Shown one piece after another: positions 33,467 to 42,468 of a stretch of 64,000 nucleotides of DNA. The notes below the pieces were generated by a model. That model saw only the letters and a list, made by a program, of their open reading frames with translations. It searched no databases and was not told the origin of the DNA. This DNA is from DASYSL01 sp036003365 (lineage in GTDB: Bacteria > Eisenbacteria > RBG-16-71-46 > DASYSL01). Position numbers and translations under genes: made by a program. Each line of letters begins with the position of its first letter. Positions within the stretch are counted from its first letter, which is position 1. The stretch lies in assembly GCA_036003365.1 (NCBI GenBank), contig DASYSL010000086.1, forward strand, positions 7,268-71,267, in the 5' to 3' direction.

Positions 33467-34273
33467 TCATGAGGCGTCGCCGGCGCCTCGCGCGGCAGCG
33501 TCGACGCCGGAACTATAGCCGCTGGGCCCGAAGCCGGGCCAGCCCTCGGCGCGCGCCACGTCGGACAAGGTGGTGAACGCGCGCGCCCCGATCCCGTTCG
33601 CCAGGCACCACGGCAAGAGATCGTCCTTGGCGTACACGACGTCGGCAGCACCGGCGCCGCAGCGATCGGAAAAGCCGTCGCCAACCAGGAGCACGCGGCG
33701 AAAACGTCCGCTCTGCTTGGCCTCGCGCACCCAGGCGCCCTTGCAGTGGCCACACGCCCCGCAGCCCGGGGCCGCATCCGCGCGCGCGCGCGCCACGCGG
33801 CCGTCGGCGAATCTCACTTCGGGTCCCGAGGACCCATACTCGGGCAGCGGCCCGCGCTCGCCGAAGAGCATGCGGTTGGCGCGAAACGGCACCTCGAGCG
33901 AGGCTCGCGCCAGCAGGATCTCGATGTAGAAGGAGAGTCCGTCCGAAGCCACCGCGACCTCGTGTCCGGCGGCCCGCGCCGCCGCCACGAAGGGGCGCGC
34001 ATCCGGGACCAGCGCGAAGTCGCGCACGAAGGCGTGCGCCGCCTCCTCCCCCAGTCCCGGCGCCAGCTCGCACTCGCGCGCCAGGCACTCGCGCGAGGTG
34101 ATGCGTCCTTCCTTCCACTCGGCGATGAGGCGCGTCCAGCGCTCGGGATCCTGGCCGAAGCGGCGGAACAAACGGTTGCCGATGTCGGCGCCGGCCAGCG
34201 TTCCGTCGAAATCGACCACGACGAAGTCGCGCGCGGCCGTGTCTTCGTGTGTCAGAGGAGCGGGTCCGCTCAG
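33467..34273 (-). CDS. HAD phosphatase, MtnX/PSP-like
   Basis: A HAD-superfamily hydrolase with motif I VVVDFDGTLAG, motif II SDG (VAVASDGLSFYIEIL), a Lys in GHCKGAW and motif IV LVGDGFSDRCGA. It resembles 2-hydroxy-3-keto-5-methylthiopentenyl-1-phosphate phosphatase (MtnX) and phosphoserine phosphatases; the exact substrate is open. A CGACGHC cluster near the middle is unusual and could bind metal. Start choice: the frame has no ATG, GTG or TTG before the motif I strand except a GTG at 34219 that would cut the strand itself. The CTG at 34273 overlaps the S41 protease stop (CTGA) and gives 268 residues with an intact N-terminus, so I report it. The true start needs experimental proof. Confidence 0.82.
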   Translation of the reverse strand: MSGPAPLTHEDTAARDFVVVDFDGTLAGADIGNRLFRRFGQDPERWTRLIAEWKEGRITSRECLARECELAPGLGEEAAHAFVRDFALVPDARPFVAAARAAGHEVAVASDGLSFYIEILLARASLEVPFRANRMLFGERGPLPEYGSSGPEVRFADGRVARARADAAPGCGACGHCKGAWVREAKQSGRFRRVLLVGDGFSDRCGAGAADVVYAKDDLLPWCLANGIGARAFTTLSDVARAEGWPGFGPSGYSSGVDAAARGAGDAS

Positions 34274-35844
34274 TGGAGCATCGAGAGCTTGAGCAGCTCG
34301 CGCGGCGCGCGGGCGCGGCGCACCAGATCGATCGCCTTCTGCAGCATCACGTCCTGCTCGGACGCGACGCGGAAGGCGGCCTGATCGCCACCCAGGCGGC
34401 GCGCGATCTCGCGGTGCACGGCATTGTCGAGATAGGCGCGCTGCGCCGCGAGTGAGTCGGGCGCCGTCTTGAACTTCTGCTGGCTGAGATAGGCCGTGAA
34501 GGTGGGCCACAAGGCTTGCGACGACGCCTGCTCGAGGGTGACGCCGGGGTGAGAAGCGACGTAGTGATTGGCGAACTGGAAGAGCAGCGCGCGACGCTCG
34601 ATCTCGAGCGCCGGATTGGCGAGCGTGTCGGGATGGATCAGGACGTCGGGCGTGATGCCGCCGCCGCCGTACACGACGCGCCCCGAATCGGTCTTGAACT
34701 TGGGCTTGTTGGCCTTCGACGTGGTGTCGGCCGGGGGTGCGGCGTCGTCATCTTCGTCCGCGGACTCCTCGCCGATCTTCGCGTTGTAGGCGTCTTTGTG
34801 AATCGAGCGGCCGCTCGGCGTGTAGTACTTGGCCGTGGTCAGCTTGAGCGCCGCCTTGGTGCCCGGCAGGTTGAGCAGGCTCTGCACCGAGCCCTTGCCG
34901 AACGTGGGCTCGCCCACCACCAGGGCGCGGTCGTGATCCTGCAGCGCGCCCGAGACGATCTCGGCCGCCGACGCGGTGAACTCGTCCACCAGGACGACGA
35001 TGGGCTGCGTGAGGTTGGGACGCGTCTCCTCGGCGTAGAACGTCTGGTCGGAGTTGGGCGCGCGCCCGCGCGTCTGCACCACGACGGCGCCCTTGGGCAG
35101 GAAGCGCTCGGACACGTCCACCGCTTCCGACAGGAGCCCGCCGGGATTGCCGCGCAGATCGAGCACGATGCCCTTGGCGCCTTCCGACTGCAGCGTGTTG
35201 AGCGCGTCGGTCAGCTCGTCGCCGCTCGTCGCCGAGAAGCTCGAGAGGCGGATGTAGCCCACGCCGCCCGAGAACAGATTGGTGTAGGGAATGCTCTTCA
35301 CGTGGATGATGCGGCGCGTCACGGTCACCGAGCGCGGGGCATCTTCGTCCACGCCTTGCACCTGGATCATCACCTTGGTGCCTTCTTCGCCGCGCAGCTT
35401 GGAAACCACCTCGTCGATCGCCAGACCGCGCGTCGACTTGTTCTCGATCTCCACGATGCGGTCGCCGGGCAGGATGCCGAGCGAGGCGGCGGGCGTGCCC
35501 TCGAGCACCGAGATCACCGTCGGCCAGTTGTCACGCACGCTGACCACGATGCCGAGGCCGCCGAACTGACCCTGCGTCTGCACGGTCAGCTCTTCGTTGG
35601 ACTTGGCATCGAGGTAGTTCGAGAAGGGATCGAGCCGCTTCATCATGCCGTTGATGGCGCCGGTGACGAGCTTCTGCGGATCGACCGGATCGACGTAGTA
35701 GGACTCGACCTTGGACAGCGCGTCGACGAAGAGATCGAGCTTTTCGTAGCGGTCGCGAGCCTGCGCGCGGCTCCAGCCGAACATCCAGCCGGCGACGAAC
35801 AAGACGACGAGAAGGGCTCCCAATCCCAGGCGGCGACGGATCAT
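34270..35844 (-). CDS. S41 carboxy-terminal processing protease (CtpA/Prc type)
   Basis: 524 residues from ATG 35844. One N-terminal membrane segment (residues 8-27, LGALLVVLFVAGWMFGW) serves as a signal anchor. A PDZ domain (~95-175, QFGGLGIVV, GILPGDRIVEIEN) is followed by the S41 core. The catalytic Ser292 in EFTASAAEI and Lys317 in FGKGSVQ are spaced exactly as in the family. A low-complexity acidic loop (ESADEDDDAAPP) near 378 and a ~100-residue helical C-terminal extension are extra. Role: periplasmic tail-specific proteolysis of exported proteins. It lies 139 bp downstream of tmk and overlaps the HAD phosphatase gene. Confidence 0.95.
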   Translation of the reverse strand: MIRRRLGLGALLVVLFVAGWMFGWSRAQARDRYEKLDLFVDALSKVESYYVDPVDPQKLVTGAINGMMKRLDPFSNYLDAKSNEELTVQTQGQFGGLGIVVSVRDNWPTVISVLEGTPAASLGILPGDRIVEIENKSTRGLAIDEVVSKLRGEEGTKVMIQVQGVDEDAPRSVTVTRRIIHVKSIPYTNLFSGGVGYIRLSSFSATSGDELTDALNTLQSEGAKGIVLDLRGNPGGLLSEAVDVSERFLPKGAVVVQTRGRAPNSDQTFYAEETRPNLTQPIVVLVDEFTASAAEIVSGALQDHDRALVVGEPTFGKGSVQSLLNLPGTKAALKLTTAKYYTPSGRSIHKDAYNAKIGEESADEDDDAAPPADTTSKANKPKFKTDSGRVVYGGGGITPDVLIHPDTLANPALEIERRALLFQFANHYVASHPGVTLEQASSQALWPTFTAYLSQQKFKTAPDSLAAQRAYLDNAVHREIARRLGGDQAAFRVASEQDVMLQKAIDLVRRARAPRELLKLSMLH

Positions 35845-35983
35845 GAGGCCGGTTTCCCAATCCTTTCGAGTATGGGCCTAAGGGCCGGCCGCGCCTGGTG
35901 CGCGCACACCAACCTTGAAGGGAAGCCTAGCATAGAGATCGGCCGGGAATGCCACGGGCTTATGGCCCAAGTCCGGCTTTCAG

Positions 35984-36643
35984 TCAGGTTTTCGGAAATC
36001 CAGTCCCCGCCGCGGTTTGGCGCGAGGCGCGGCGCAGGATCTCGGCCTCGATCGTGTCGGCGAGCTCGGCCGAGGGCGATTCCGCGGCCAAGACGAGCCA
36101 GCGCCCGGGCTCGGCCTTGGCCAGCTCGAGGTAGGTGTTGCGCACCCGCTCGAAGAAGGCCACCGGCTCCGACTCGAAGCGATCGAGAGCGGCACGGGCC
36201 CGCAGCCGCTCGAGCGCGTGCGCCGGCGCGAGATCGAGCAGCACCGTGAGATCGGGCGCGAGGGCGCCGGTGGCGAGCCGGTTCAGCGCGGCGATCTGCG
36301 CGCGCTCGACGCCCGATCCTCCGCCCTGATAGGCGAGCGAAGCGTCGGCGTGGCGGTCGCAGAGCACGACGCGCCCGGCGGCGAGCGCCGGACGAATGAC
36401 TTGGCGCACGTGCTCGGCGCGGTCGGCGACCATGAGCAGGGTCTCGACCAGGGGATCGGATCCGCGTTCACGGCGCGCCAGCAAGAGAGCCCGGAGCGAC
36501 TCCCCCAGGGGGGTGCCGCCGGGCTCACGTGTGACCGCGACCTCGAGACCGCGCGCCCGCAAGCGCTCGGCCGCGAGCGCGACTTGCGTCGACTTGCCCG
36601 TGCCCTCGATGCCCTCGAAGGTGACGAAGAGACCGCGCGGCAC
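35984..36643 (-). CDS. tmk: Thymidylate kinase
   Basis: 219 residues, GTG start at 36643, 11 bp after the ino1 stop. The P-loop GIEGTGKST is at residues 11-19. The dTMP-binding TREPGGTPLGESLRALLL follows at ~38-55. The lid region and DRHADASLAYQGGGSGVE come near 96-113, and LLDLAPAHALERLRAR near 135. It phosphorylates dTMP to dTDP with ATP for DNA synthesis. Length is normal for the family. No strong Shine-Dalgarno is visible, so translation may depend on readthrough coupling from ino1. Confidence 0.95.
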   Translation of the reverse strand: MPRGLFVTFEGIEGTGKSTQVALAAERLRARGLEVAVTREPGGTPLGESLRALLLARRERGSDPLVETLLMVADRAEHVRQVIRPALAAGRVVLCDRHADASLAYQGGGSGVERAQIAALNRLATGALAPDLTVLLDLAPAHALERLRARAALDRFESEPVAFFERVRNTYLELAKAEPGRWLVLAAESPSAELADTIEAEILRRASRQTAAGTGFPKT

Positions 36644-36654
36644 GGAGCGCGTCT

Positions 36655-37920
36655 TTAGCTGCGCGACTTGGTCAGCGTGCGCTTCGTCTTCTTGCGCTTG
36701 GTGGCGCGGGCCTTGCCGGGACGCCCGTTGGCGCTCACGCGTCCATTCATCGACGGACCGCTCTCACGCGCGCCGGAGCCGGTGGCCGCCTGCATCTTCA
36801 CGCGCACCTGCACGGGACCGGTCGGGGCCGGCGTCTTGCCCTTCTTGTGGCCGTAGGTGCGGATGTAGTCCTCGACCATCTCGCGCGCCTGGTCGTCGGG
36901 GAACTGCTGCGGCGGCGACTTCTTGAAGTACGCCGAGGGCGCGAGCAGAGCGCCCTTGAGCCCGTGGTCCAGGCCCAGCTTGGCGCAGCGCACGGCGTCG
37001 ATCACCACGCCGGCCGAGTTGGGCGAGTCCCAGACCTCGAGCTTGGCCTCGAGCGTGAGCGGCACATCGCCGAAGGTCGTGCCCTCCATGCGGATGTGGC
37101 ACCACTTGCGGTCGAGCAGCCAGGGCACGTAGTCGGAAGGGCCGACGTGCACGTTCTCCGCGTCCATCGCGTAAGGAATCTGGCTCGTGACCGCGTTGGT
37201 CTTGGAGATCTTCTTCGACTCCAGGCGCTCGCGCTCGAGCATGTTCAAGAAGTCGGTGTTGCCGCCGAAGTTGAGCTGGTAGGTGCGGTCGATGCGCACG
37301 CCGCGGTCGACGAACAGGCGCGCCAGCACGCGGTGCGCGATGGTGGCGCCGACCTGCGACTTGATGTCGTCGCCGATGACCGGCAAGCCACGCTGCTCGA
37401 AGCGGCGCTGCCAGTAGCGCTCGCGGGCGATGAACACCGGGATGCAGTTGACGAAGGCGCAGCCGGCGTCAAGCACCTGCTCGACGTACCACTTGGTCGC
37501 CTCCTCCGAGCCCACCGGGAGATAGTTCACCACCACGTCGGTGCCCGTGTCCTTGAGCAGCTTGACGATGTCGACGGTCGAGCCCGGCGCCTTCTGGATG
37601 ATCTGCGACAGGTACTTGCCGAGACCGTCGTGAGTCATGCCGCGCTGCACCTTGATGCCGGTGCGGGGGACGTCGGCGAAGCGATACGTGTTGTTGGGCG
37701 TGGTGTAGATCGCTTCGGCGAGATCCTTGCCGACTTTGTTCTTGTCGATGTCGATGGCGGCGGAGAACTCGACGTCCTTCACGTGGTAGCCGCCCAGGTT
37801 CACGTGCATGAGGCCCGGCACTCGGTCCGTGTCCTTGGCGTTCTTGTAGTAGTGAACACCCTGGACGAACGACGAGGCGCAGTTGCCCACGCCGATGACG
37901 GCGACTCTGACCTTTCCCAT
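36655..37920 (-). CDS. ino1: Inositol-3-phosphate synthase
   Basis: 421 residues from ATG 37920, with GGAGGAAGG upstream. The NAD-binding N-terminus [17 protein letters not shown], the central [16 protein letters not shown] and NCIPVFIA, and the catalytic domain with [29 protein letters not shown] and [10 protein letters not shown] match the actinobacterial/archaeal type of myo-inositol-1-phosphate synthase. It converts glucose 6-phosphate to inositol 3-phosphate. The C-terminal ~60 residues are a Lys/Arg-rich low-complexity tail unusual for the enzyme. The CDP-alcohol phosphatidyltransferase gene lies 45 bp upstream in the same run, which fits a pathway to phosphatidylinositol phosphate lipids. 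Confidence 0.95.
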   Translation of the reverse strand: MGKVRVAVIGVGNCASSFVQGVHYYKNAKDTDRVPGLMHVNLGGYHVKDVEFSAAIDIDKNKVGKDLAEAIYTTPNNTYRFADVPRTGIKVQRGMTHDGLGKYLSQIIQKAPGSTVDIVKLLKDTGTDVVVNYLPVGSEEATKWYVEQVLDAGCAFVNCIPVFIARERYWQRRFEQRGLPVIGDDIKSQVGATIAHRVLARLFVDRGVRIDRTYQLNFGGNTDFLNMLERERLESKKISKTNAVTSQIPYAMDAENVHVGPSDYVPWLLDRKWCHIRMEGTTFGDVPLTLEAKLEVWDSPNSAGVVIDAVRCAKLGLDHGLKGALLAPSAYFKKSPPQQFPDDQAREMVEDYIRTYGHKKGKTPAPTGPVQVRVKMQAATGSGARESGPSMNGRVSANGRPGKARATKRKKTKRTLTKSRS

Positions 37921-37965
37921 GGGGAAACCTTCCTCCGGTAAGGCGCGTCGTGTTCGCGCTTGCTC

Positions 37966-38682
37966 TTAGAGGGCGCTGCGTCCCGACCGCGGGGACGGCT
38001 GCGCCAGGTGGCGTCGCACGTAGAGCACGCGCTGCACCACGGTGATCCAGCTCATGATCGCCAGGAAGAGGAGGGCGAACTCCATCCACACGCCGACGCC
38101 GAAGAGCGCCGCGCCGAGCAGGACGATCAACCGCTCCGGGCGCTCGAACCACCCCACCTTGCACTCCAGGCCCAGCCCTTCGGCCCGAGCCCGCGTGTAG
38201 GAAACCATGTACGCCCCCGCCAGCGCCAGTAGGCCCGAGAGACCCACGAGCCAGTCGTTGACGGGCTCGCTTCCGAGGTACTTGGACTCCAGGACGTTGG
38301 AGATGGTCGAGGCGGTGAGGACGGGCAGGTAGAAGTAGTAAGCGCTCACCCCCAGGAGCAGCAAGGTGTCGCTGATCCGGTCGACCGTGGAGTCGAGGAA
38401 AGCGCCGAAGCGTGTCTCCTTGCCGCGCTCGCGGGCCACCGGCCCATCCAAGGCGTCGAGCAGCGATCCGCCGATCGCCCACAGAGCCCCGATGGTGAAG
38501 CGGCCGTGCGAGATTTCGACCGCGCCGATGCCGGTGAGCACGAGTCCGGCCCAGGTGAGGACGTCGGGACTCACCCCGGTGCGCGCGAGCCCCCGGGCCA
38601 CCGGCTGGAGCCAGCCGCGCACACGATCGCGACCGCCCTGCTTCCAGCGCGTCGCCGCTCCTTCGGCGGGCTCGCGACTCAC
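37966..38682 (-). CDS. CDP-alcohol phosphatidyltransferase (probable phosphatidylinositol-phosphate synthase)
   Basis: 238 residues from the GTG at 38682 that overlaps the rsmI stop (GTGA). An inner-membrane protein with about six hydrophobic segments. The family motif is perfect: Asp76, Asp79-Gly80, Ala83-Arg84, Gly93, Asp97 and Asp101 in DALDGPVARERG and GAFLDSTVDR. These residues bind the CDP-diacylglycerol and divalent metals and supply the general base. Adjacent ino1 supplies inositol 3-phosphate, so the most likely product is phosphatidylinositol phosphate, as made by mycobacterial PgsA1-type enzymes. A phosphatidylglycerophosphate synthase role is the main alternative. Substrate is inferred from context. 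Confidence 0.9.
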   Translation of the reverse strand: MSREPAEGAATRWKQGGRDRVRGWLQPVARGLARTGVSPDVLTWAGLVLTGIGAVEISHGRFTIGALWAIGGSLLDALDGPVARERGKETRFGAFLDSTVDRISDTLLLLGVSAYYFYLPVLTASTISNVLESKYLGSEPVNDWLVGLSGLLALAGAYMVSYTRARAEGLGLECKVGWFERPERLIVLLGAALFGVGVWMEFALLFLAIMSWITVVQRVLYVRRHLAQPSPRSGRSAL

Positions 38683-39533
38683 CGCTTGGGCTTCCGGCTG
38701 CGCTCGCGCTGCGAAGACGCGCCGAAGACGAACTCCGCGCGTCGCCGCGCCTCTTCGTCCTCCACGCCGCTCTCCTTCTGCGCCCGCGCGAAGGCGGTCG
38801 CGCCGGCGGTGATTTCCGTGCGCTGCGCGCCTTCTTCGCGCGCGGGGCCGATCACCAGCGTCCACTCGCCGCGCTCGCGCTCCTCATCGAGGGCGCGCGC
38901 CACCTCGGCCGGCGTGCCGCGCAGCACTTCCTCGTGCGCCTTGGTCAGCTCGCGGCAGGCGGCGAGCGGCCGCGCCGGCGCGAGCTCGGTCAGATCGGCG
39001 AGCAGCTCGCGCACGCGATGCGGCGCTTCGTAGAGCACGATCGGCTCCTTCCGTGGCAAGAGCTCGGCGAGACGGCGGCGGCGGGCGGCGGGGCGCGCCG
39101 GCAAGAAACCGCCGAAGGTGAACTGGTCGGCGGAGAAGCCCGAGATGGCGAGGGCGGCCGCGACCGCCGAGGCGCCGGGCACGGCGACCACGGCGAAGCC
39201 GGCCTCGGCCGCCGCCGCCACCAGCCGCGCACCCGGATCGGCGACTCCGGGCGTGCCCGCATCGGTGACGAGCGCCACCTTCTCCCCGCGGCCGAGCCGG
39301 CGCAAGAGATCCGATCGGCGGCGGGCCTCGTTGTGGGCGTGGGCGCTGAATAGGGGGGCGGCGATGCCGTGGCGGGCCAGGAGCACGCGGCTATGCCGCG
39401 TGTCCTCGGCGAAGATGGCGTCGGCGCCGCGCAGCACTTCGAGGGCGCGCAACGTGATGTCGCTCAGGTTCCCGATGGGAGTCGCGACCACGTGGAAAAC
39501 ACCAAGACGGCTTCCTGCCGTGCTTCGGCTCAG
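38679..39533 (-). CDS. rsmI: 16S rRNA (cytidine1402-2'-O)-methyltransferase
   Basis: An RsmI-type SAM-dependent methyltransferase. The family N-terminus VVATPIGNLSDITLRALEVL, AEDTRHSRVLLARHGI, VTDAGTPGVADPGARLV and VPGASAVAAALAISGF are all present. The C-terminal part has APHRVRELL and ELTKAHEEVLRG. It methylates C1402 of 16S rRNA in the decoding centre. Start choice: the only ATG/GTG/TTG near the N-terminus is a GTG at 39491, which would clip the first beta strand. The CTG at 39533 overlaps the nadE stop (CTGA) and yields 284 residues with that strand intact, so I report it with caution. The gene is coupled to the phosphatidyltransferase downstream. Confidence 0.9.
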   Translation of the reverse strand: MSRSTAGSRLGVFHVVATPIGNLSDITLRALEVLRGADAIFAEDTRHSRVLLARHGIAAPLFSAHAHNEARRRSDLLRRLGRGEKVALVTDAGTPGVADPGARLVAAAAEAGFAVVAVPGASAVAAALAISGFSADQFTFGGFLPARPAARRRRLAELLPRKEPIVLYEAPHRVRELLADLTELAPARPLAACRELTKAHEEVLRGTPAEVARALDEERERGEWTLVIGPAREEGAQRTEITAGATAFARAQKESGVEDEEARRRAEFVFGASSQRERSRKPKR

Positions 39534-40354
39534 GGTCGCGTTTCCTCCATCTGGGCCGCATCGCCATCGGCGTCGTGCTTGGGTAGGCGCCAGCGCGCGA
39601 TGCGCTTGTCGGCCCAGGCGACGTGGCCCTGGGAGAAGCCCTTGGCCACGCATTCGGCGGGCGTGAGCCCGCTCTCGAGCAGCGCGTCGAGCAAGGGATC
39701 GATGGCGGCGTAGGGATAGCCGAGATCGGATTCGTCGCTCTGCCCCGCCCAGTACTCGAGCGTGGGCCGGCGGCGGCGCACGTCGGGCATGAGACTCATG
39801 GACTCGGCGAGCAATTGCACCTGCGTCTTCCACAAGCCGGCCAGCGGCTTCACCGAGGCGAGCAGCTCCTGCTGGGCTTCGCCGTAGTGGAGCGCCGTGT
39901 CGGTGCGGTTCAACGCCTGCACGACCGAAGCACCGTAGTGCGAGCCCAGGTCGAGCAGCGTTCCGACGCGCGCCCAGGCCACGGCGAGGCCGCGGCGGTT
40001 GCGGTTGGCGTCGGGAAAGTTGGCGAAGTACGAATCGACCACGGGACTCATGTTGACGCGCCGCGAGGTGAGGCCGAGCGAGTTCACGAGCCCCTGCGCG
40101 AGGGATACCGAGGACGGGTCGGTGGTGCGCAGCGGCATGAGCACGGCGAGCACGTTGTCGGCGCCCAGCGCTTCCACGCACAGAGCGGCGGCGACCGCCG
40201 AGTCGAGGCCGCCCGAGAGCCCGAGGGCAATGCGCGGATGGCCGCGCGCCTCCACCTCGGCCTTGATCTCGACCACCAGGCGACGGCGCGCCTCGGCCAT
40301 CTGGCCGCGCCACGTGTCGGCGGCGCCGAGCGGATCGAAGGCGACGTCGTTCAC
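39530..40354 (-). CDS. nadE: NAD synthetase (ammonia-dependent type)
   Basis: 274 residues, GTG start at 40354 overlapping the threonine aldolase stop by 4 bp. The adenine-nucleotide alpha hydrolase fold has the PP-loop SGGLDS at residues 47-52, then VLAVLMPLRTTDPSS, LNRTDTALHYGEA and LAGLWKTQVQLLAE. The family C-terminus with GYPYAAIDPLLDALLE and GHVAWADKRIARWRLP is present. It converts nicotinic acid adenine dinucleotide to NAD+ with ATP and ammonia. There is no glutaminase domain, so ammonia must come directly. The same substrate feeds LarB, whose gene lies further down this run. Confidence 0.94.
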   Translation of the reverse strand: MNDVAFDPLGAADTWRGQMAEARRRLVVEIKAEVEARGHPRIALGLSGGLDSAVAAALCVEALGADNVLAVLMPLRTTDPSSVSLAQGLVNSLGLTSRRVNMSPVVDSYFANFPDANRNRRGLAVAWARVGTLLDLGSHYGASVVQALNRTDTALHYGEAQQELLASVKPLAGLWKTQVQLLAESMSLMPDVRRRRPTLEYWAGQSDESDLGYPYAAIDPLLDALLESGLTPAECVAKGFSQGHVAWADKRIARWRLPKHDADGDAAQMEETRP

Positions 40355-41421
40355 GTGCGGACGCCGGCCGTGCTCACGGCGCTCAGGGAGAGCACGCGGC
40401 GGAGGACGTCGATGACGCGCGCCAGCTTGGCGTCGTCGACGTCGAGGTGGATGGCGAGGCGCACGATACGCGTGTCCATGCGGCCGACCAGGATGCCTTC
40501 GGCCCGCGCGCGGGCCACGGCGTGATCGGCATCGTCTTCGGGATCGGTGATGCCGACGAGCACCATGTTGGTGTCGACGCGCTCCGGCGACACGTCGAGC
40601 CCGGGGAGGCCGGCCAACGCTTCCGCCAAACGCTTGGCGCGCGCGTGATCGTCGGCCAGGCGCTCCACGTGATGATCGAGCGCGTGCAGGCACGCGGCCG
40701 CCAGCACGCCGCCCTGGCGAATGCCGCCGCCCAGCATCTTGCGGAAGCGGCGCGCGCGGCGGATCACGTCGGCGGGCCCGGCGAGGATCGAGCCCACGGG
40801 CGCGCCCAAGCCTTTCGAGAAGCACATCTGCACGGTGTCGGCGACGGCGGCGTAGCGCGCGATGGCGATGCCGCTGGCCACCGATGCGTTCCACAGACGG
40901 GCACCGTCCAGGTGCACGCGCAGGCCCTGGGCGCGCGCCGCGGCGGCCGCCGCCTGCATCGACTCGAGCGGCACCACGGCACCGCCCGAGCGGTGGTGCG
41001 TGTTCTCGAGACAAAGCAGCGTGGGCGGCGGGAAGTGGTCGTTCTCGCCGCGCGCGACGCGCTGCGTGATGGCCGCCGGATCGAAGCGCCCGCGATCGCT
41101 TTCGATGGTGTAGGTCTGCACCCCCGAGATCGCCGACGCCGCCCCGCACTCGTAGTCATAGATGTGACAGCGCTTGTCGAGCACGATCTCGTCGCCGTGG
41201 TGGGTCTGCGAGCGGATGGCGAGCTGGTTGCCCATGGTGCCGCTCACCACGTAGAGGGCCGCTTCCTTGCCGGTGAGGGCGGCGATGCGCTCCTCCAGCC
41301 GGCGCAGCGTGGGATCGTCGCCGAAGACGTCGTCCCCCACCTCGGCCTCGGCCATGGCGCGGCGCATGGCCGGGGTGGGGCGCGTGACCGTATCGCTACG
41401 GATGTCGACGATGTCGCTCAC
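40351..41421 (-). CDS. ltaE: Low-specificity L-threonine aldolase
   Basis: 356 residues; GTG 41421 follows AGAGGA and starts at once with the conserved DIVDIRSDTVTRPTPAMR. Other signatures: GDDVFGDDPTLRRLEER, YVVSGTMGNQLAI, ENTHHRSGGAVVPLE, HLDGARLWNA, and the PLP lysine at about residue 203 in CFSKGLGAPVGS. GGGIRQGGVLAAACLHALD follows. The enzyme cleaves threonine/allo-threonine to glycine and acetaldehyde, and is a fold-type I PLP protein of the beta-eliminating lyase group. It is the first gene of the long minus-strand run that reaches 29103. Longer in-frame extension upstream has no start with a ribosome site. Confidence 0.94.
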   Translation of the reverse strand: MSDIVDIRSDTVTRPTPAMRRAMAEAEVGDDVFGDDPTLRRLEERIAALTGKEAALYVVSGTMGNQLAIRSQTHHGDEIVLDKRCHIYDYECGAASAISGVQTYTIESDRGRFDPAAITQRVARGENDHFPPPTLLCLENTHHRSGGAVVPLESMQAAAAAARAQGLRVHLDGARLWNASVASGIAIARYAAVADTVQMCFSKGLGAPVGSILAGPADVIRRARRFRKMLGGGIRQGGVLAAACLHALDHHVERLADDHARAKRLAEALAGLPGLDVSPERVDTNMVLVGITDPEDDADHAVARARAEGILVGRMDTRIVRLAIHLDVDDAKLARVIDVLRRVLSLSAVSTAGVRT

Positions 41422-41755
41422 GCGTTCCTCTCTGCGCAGGCCTTGCCAGGCCGCGCGAAGGTCCGTGGGGCTCGGAGGATGAGCTCCGGGTCCCGGTTGG
41501 GCGGCCGCTGGCTCCTTGTGGGAGATGCCGTCGCTGAGGCGCGGGCCGCGAGTCCTCGGGGGGCAAGGGGCGGCAGGATTCGCCGGTGGGCCTGCGTTGA
41601 CCCACTCCGAGGGCGTTGATAGCCTCCGTACAGCAAACGCAAACAATGTACCGAGTGAATGACTCCCCGGCAACCCGCTCGAAGCCTCGAACGGGCGCCT
41701 TGCACGGTCGCGGTCGGGCCGCGTAAGTCACCATCGAATCAGGAGCAAGCGCGAG
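41422..41755. other. Divergent intergenic region with probable promoters
   Basis: A 334-bp gap between the threonine aldolase run (minus) and the YugP-type protease (plus). Around 41597-41625 a TTGACC is followed after 17 bases by TAGCCT on the plus strand. On the minus strand TATCAA near 41620 could serve as a -10. A small inverted repeat (CCCGCTCGA/TCGAACGGG, one mismatch) sits near 41680. No coding sequence is supported. Confidence 0.4.
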
Positions 41756-42439
41756 ATGTTCCTCTACGACTGGACCTTCCTGCTCCTCATCCCGGGACTC
41801 ATCCTGGGAATTTGGGCTCAACGGCGGGTCATTTCCACCTATCGCAAGTACGCGAATGTCCCCTCCTCGAGCGGACTGACCGGCCGCGAGATGGCGGCCC
41901 GCATCCTGCAGCACGGCGGGGTCACCGACGTCGCCATCGAGCCGACCCCGGGCCAGCTCTCCGATCACTACGACCCGGTGAAGCGCACGCTCAAGCTGTC
42001 GCAGCCGGTGTACGACTCGAACTCGATCGCGGCCCTTGGCGTGGCCGCTCACGAAGCCGGTCATGCCATCCAGCACGCCCAGCACTACTTCCCGATGAGC
42101 GTGCGCTGGGCTCTCCTGACCCCCGCCAACCTGGGCACCACCATCGCGCCCTGGCTCGTGATCGCGGGATTCTTCCTCGGGCAGGCCGGTCCCATCGTCA
42201 TGGACATCGGCATCGTGCTGTTCTCGGCGGCGGTGCTCTTCCACCTCGTGACCTTGCCGGTGGAGTTCAACGCCAGCCGGCGCGCGGTGCAGGAGCTGCA
42301 GACAGCGGGGATCGTGGCGCCGAATGAAGTGGGCGCGGTGCGGGAAGTGCTGCAAGCCGCGGGCTTCACTTACGTCGCCGCGGCCGCGTCGTCGATTCTG
42401 GGTCTGATCCGTCTTCTGGTCTTGCGGCGCCAGCGCTAG
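41756..42439 (+). CDS. YugP-type neutral zinc metallopeptidase
   Basis: 227 residues from ATG 41756, with AGGAG nine bases upstream. An N-terminal membrane helix (residues 3-20) is followed by TGREMAARILQHGGV, DHYDPVKRTLKLSQPVY and the zinc motif HEAGH at residues 99-103. Two further hydrophobic segments lie at ~118-160, then LPVEFNASRRAVQEL with a probable third zinc ligand, and a final membrane helix. This matches the YugP/DUF2268-like family of membrane proteases found in Firmicutes and others, whose substrates are unknown. It is one of few plus-strand genes and stands alone. Active-site residues are intact. Confidence 0.9.
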   Translation: MFLYDWTFLLLIPGLILGIWAQRRVISTYRKYANVPSSSGLTGREMAARILQHGGVTDVAIEPTPGQLSDHYDPVKRTLKLSQPVYDSNSIAALGVAAHEAGHAIQHAQHYFPMSVRWALLTPANLGTTIAPWLVIAGFFLGQAGPIVMDIGIVLFSAAVLFHLVTLPVEFNASRRAVQELQTAGIVAPNEVGAVREVLQAAGFTYVAAAASSILGLIRLLVLRRQR

Positions 42440-42468
42440 AGCTCTGGGAAAAGAGAAGCCTGCCGCGG

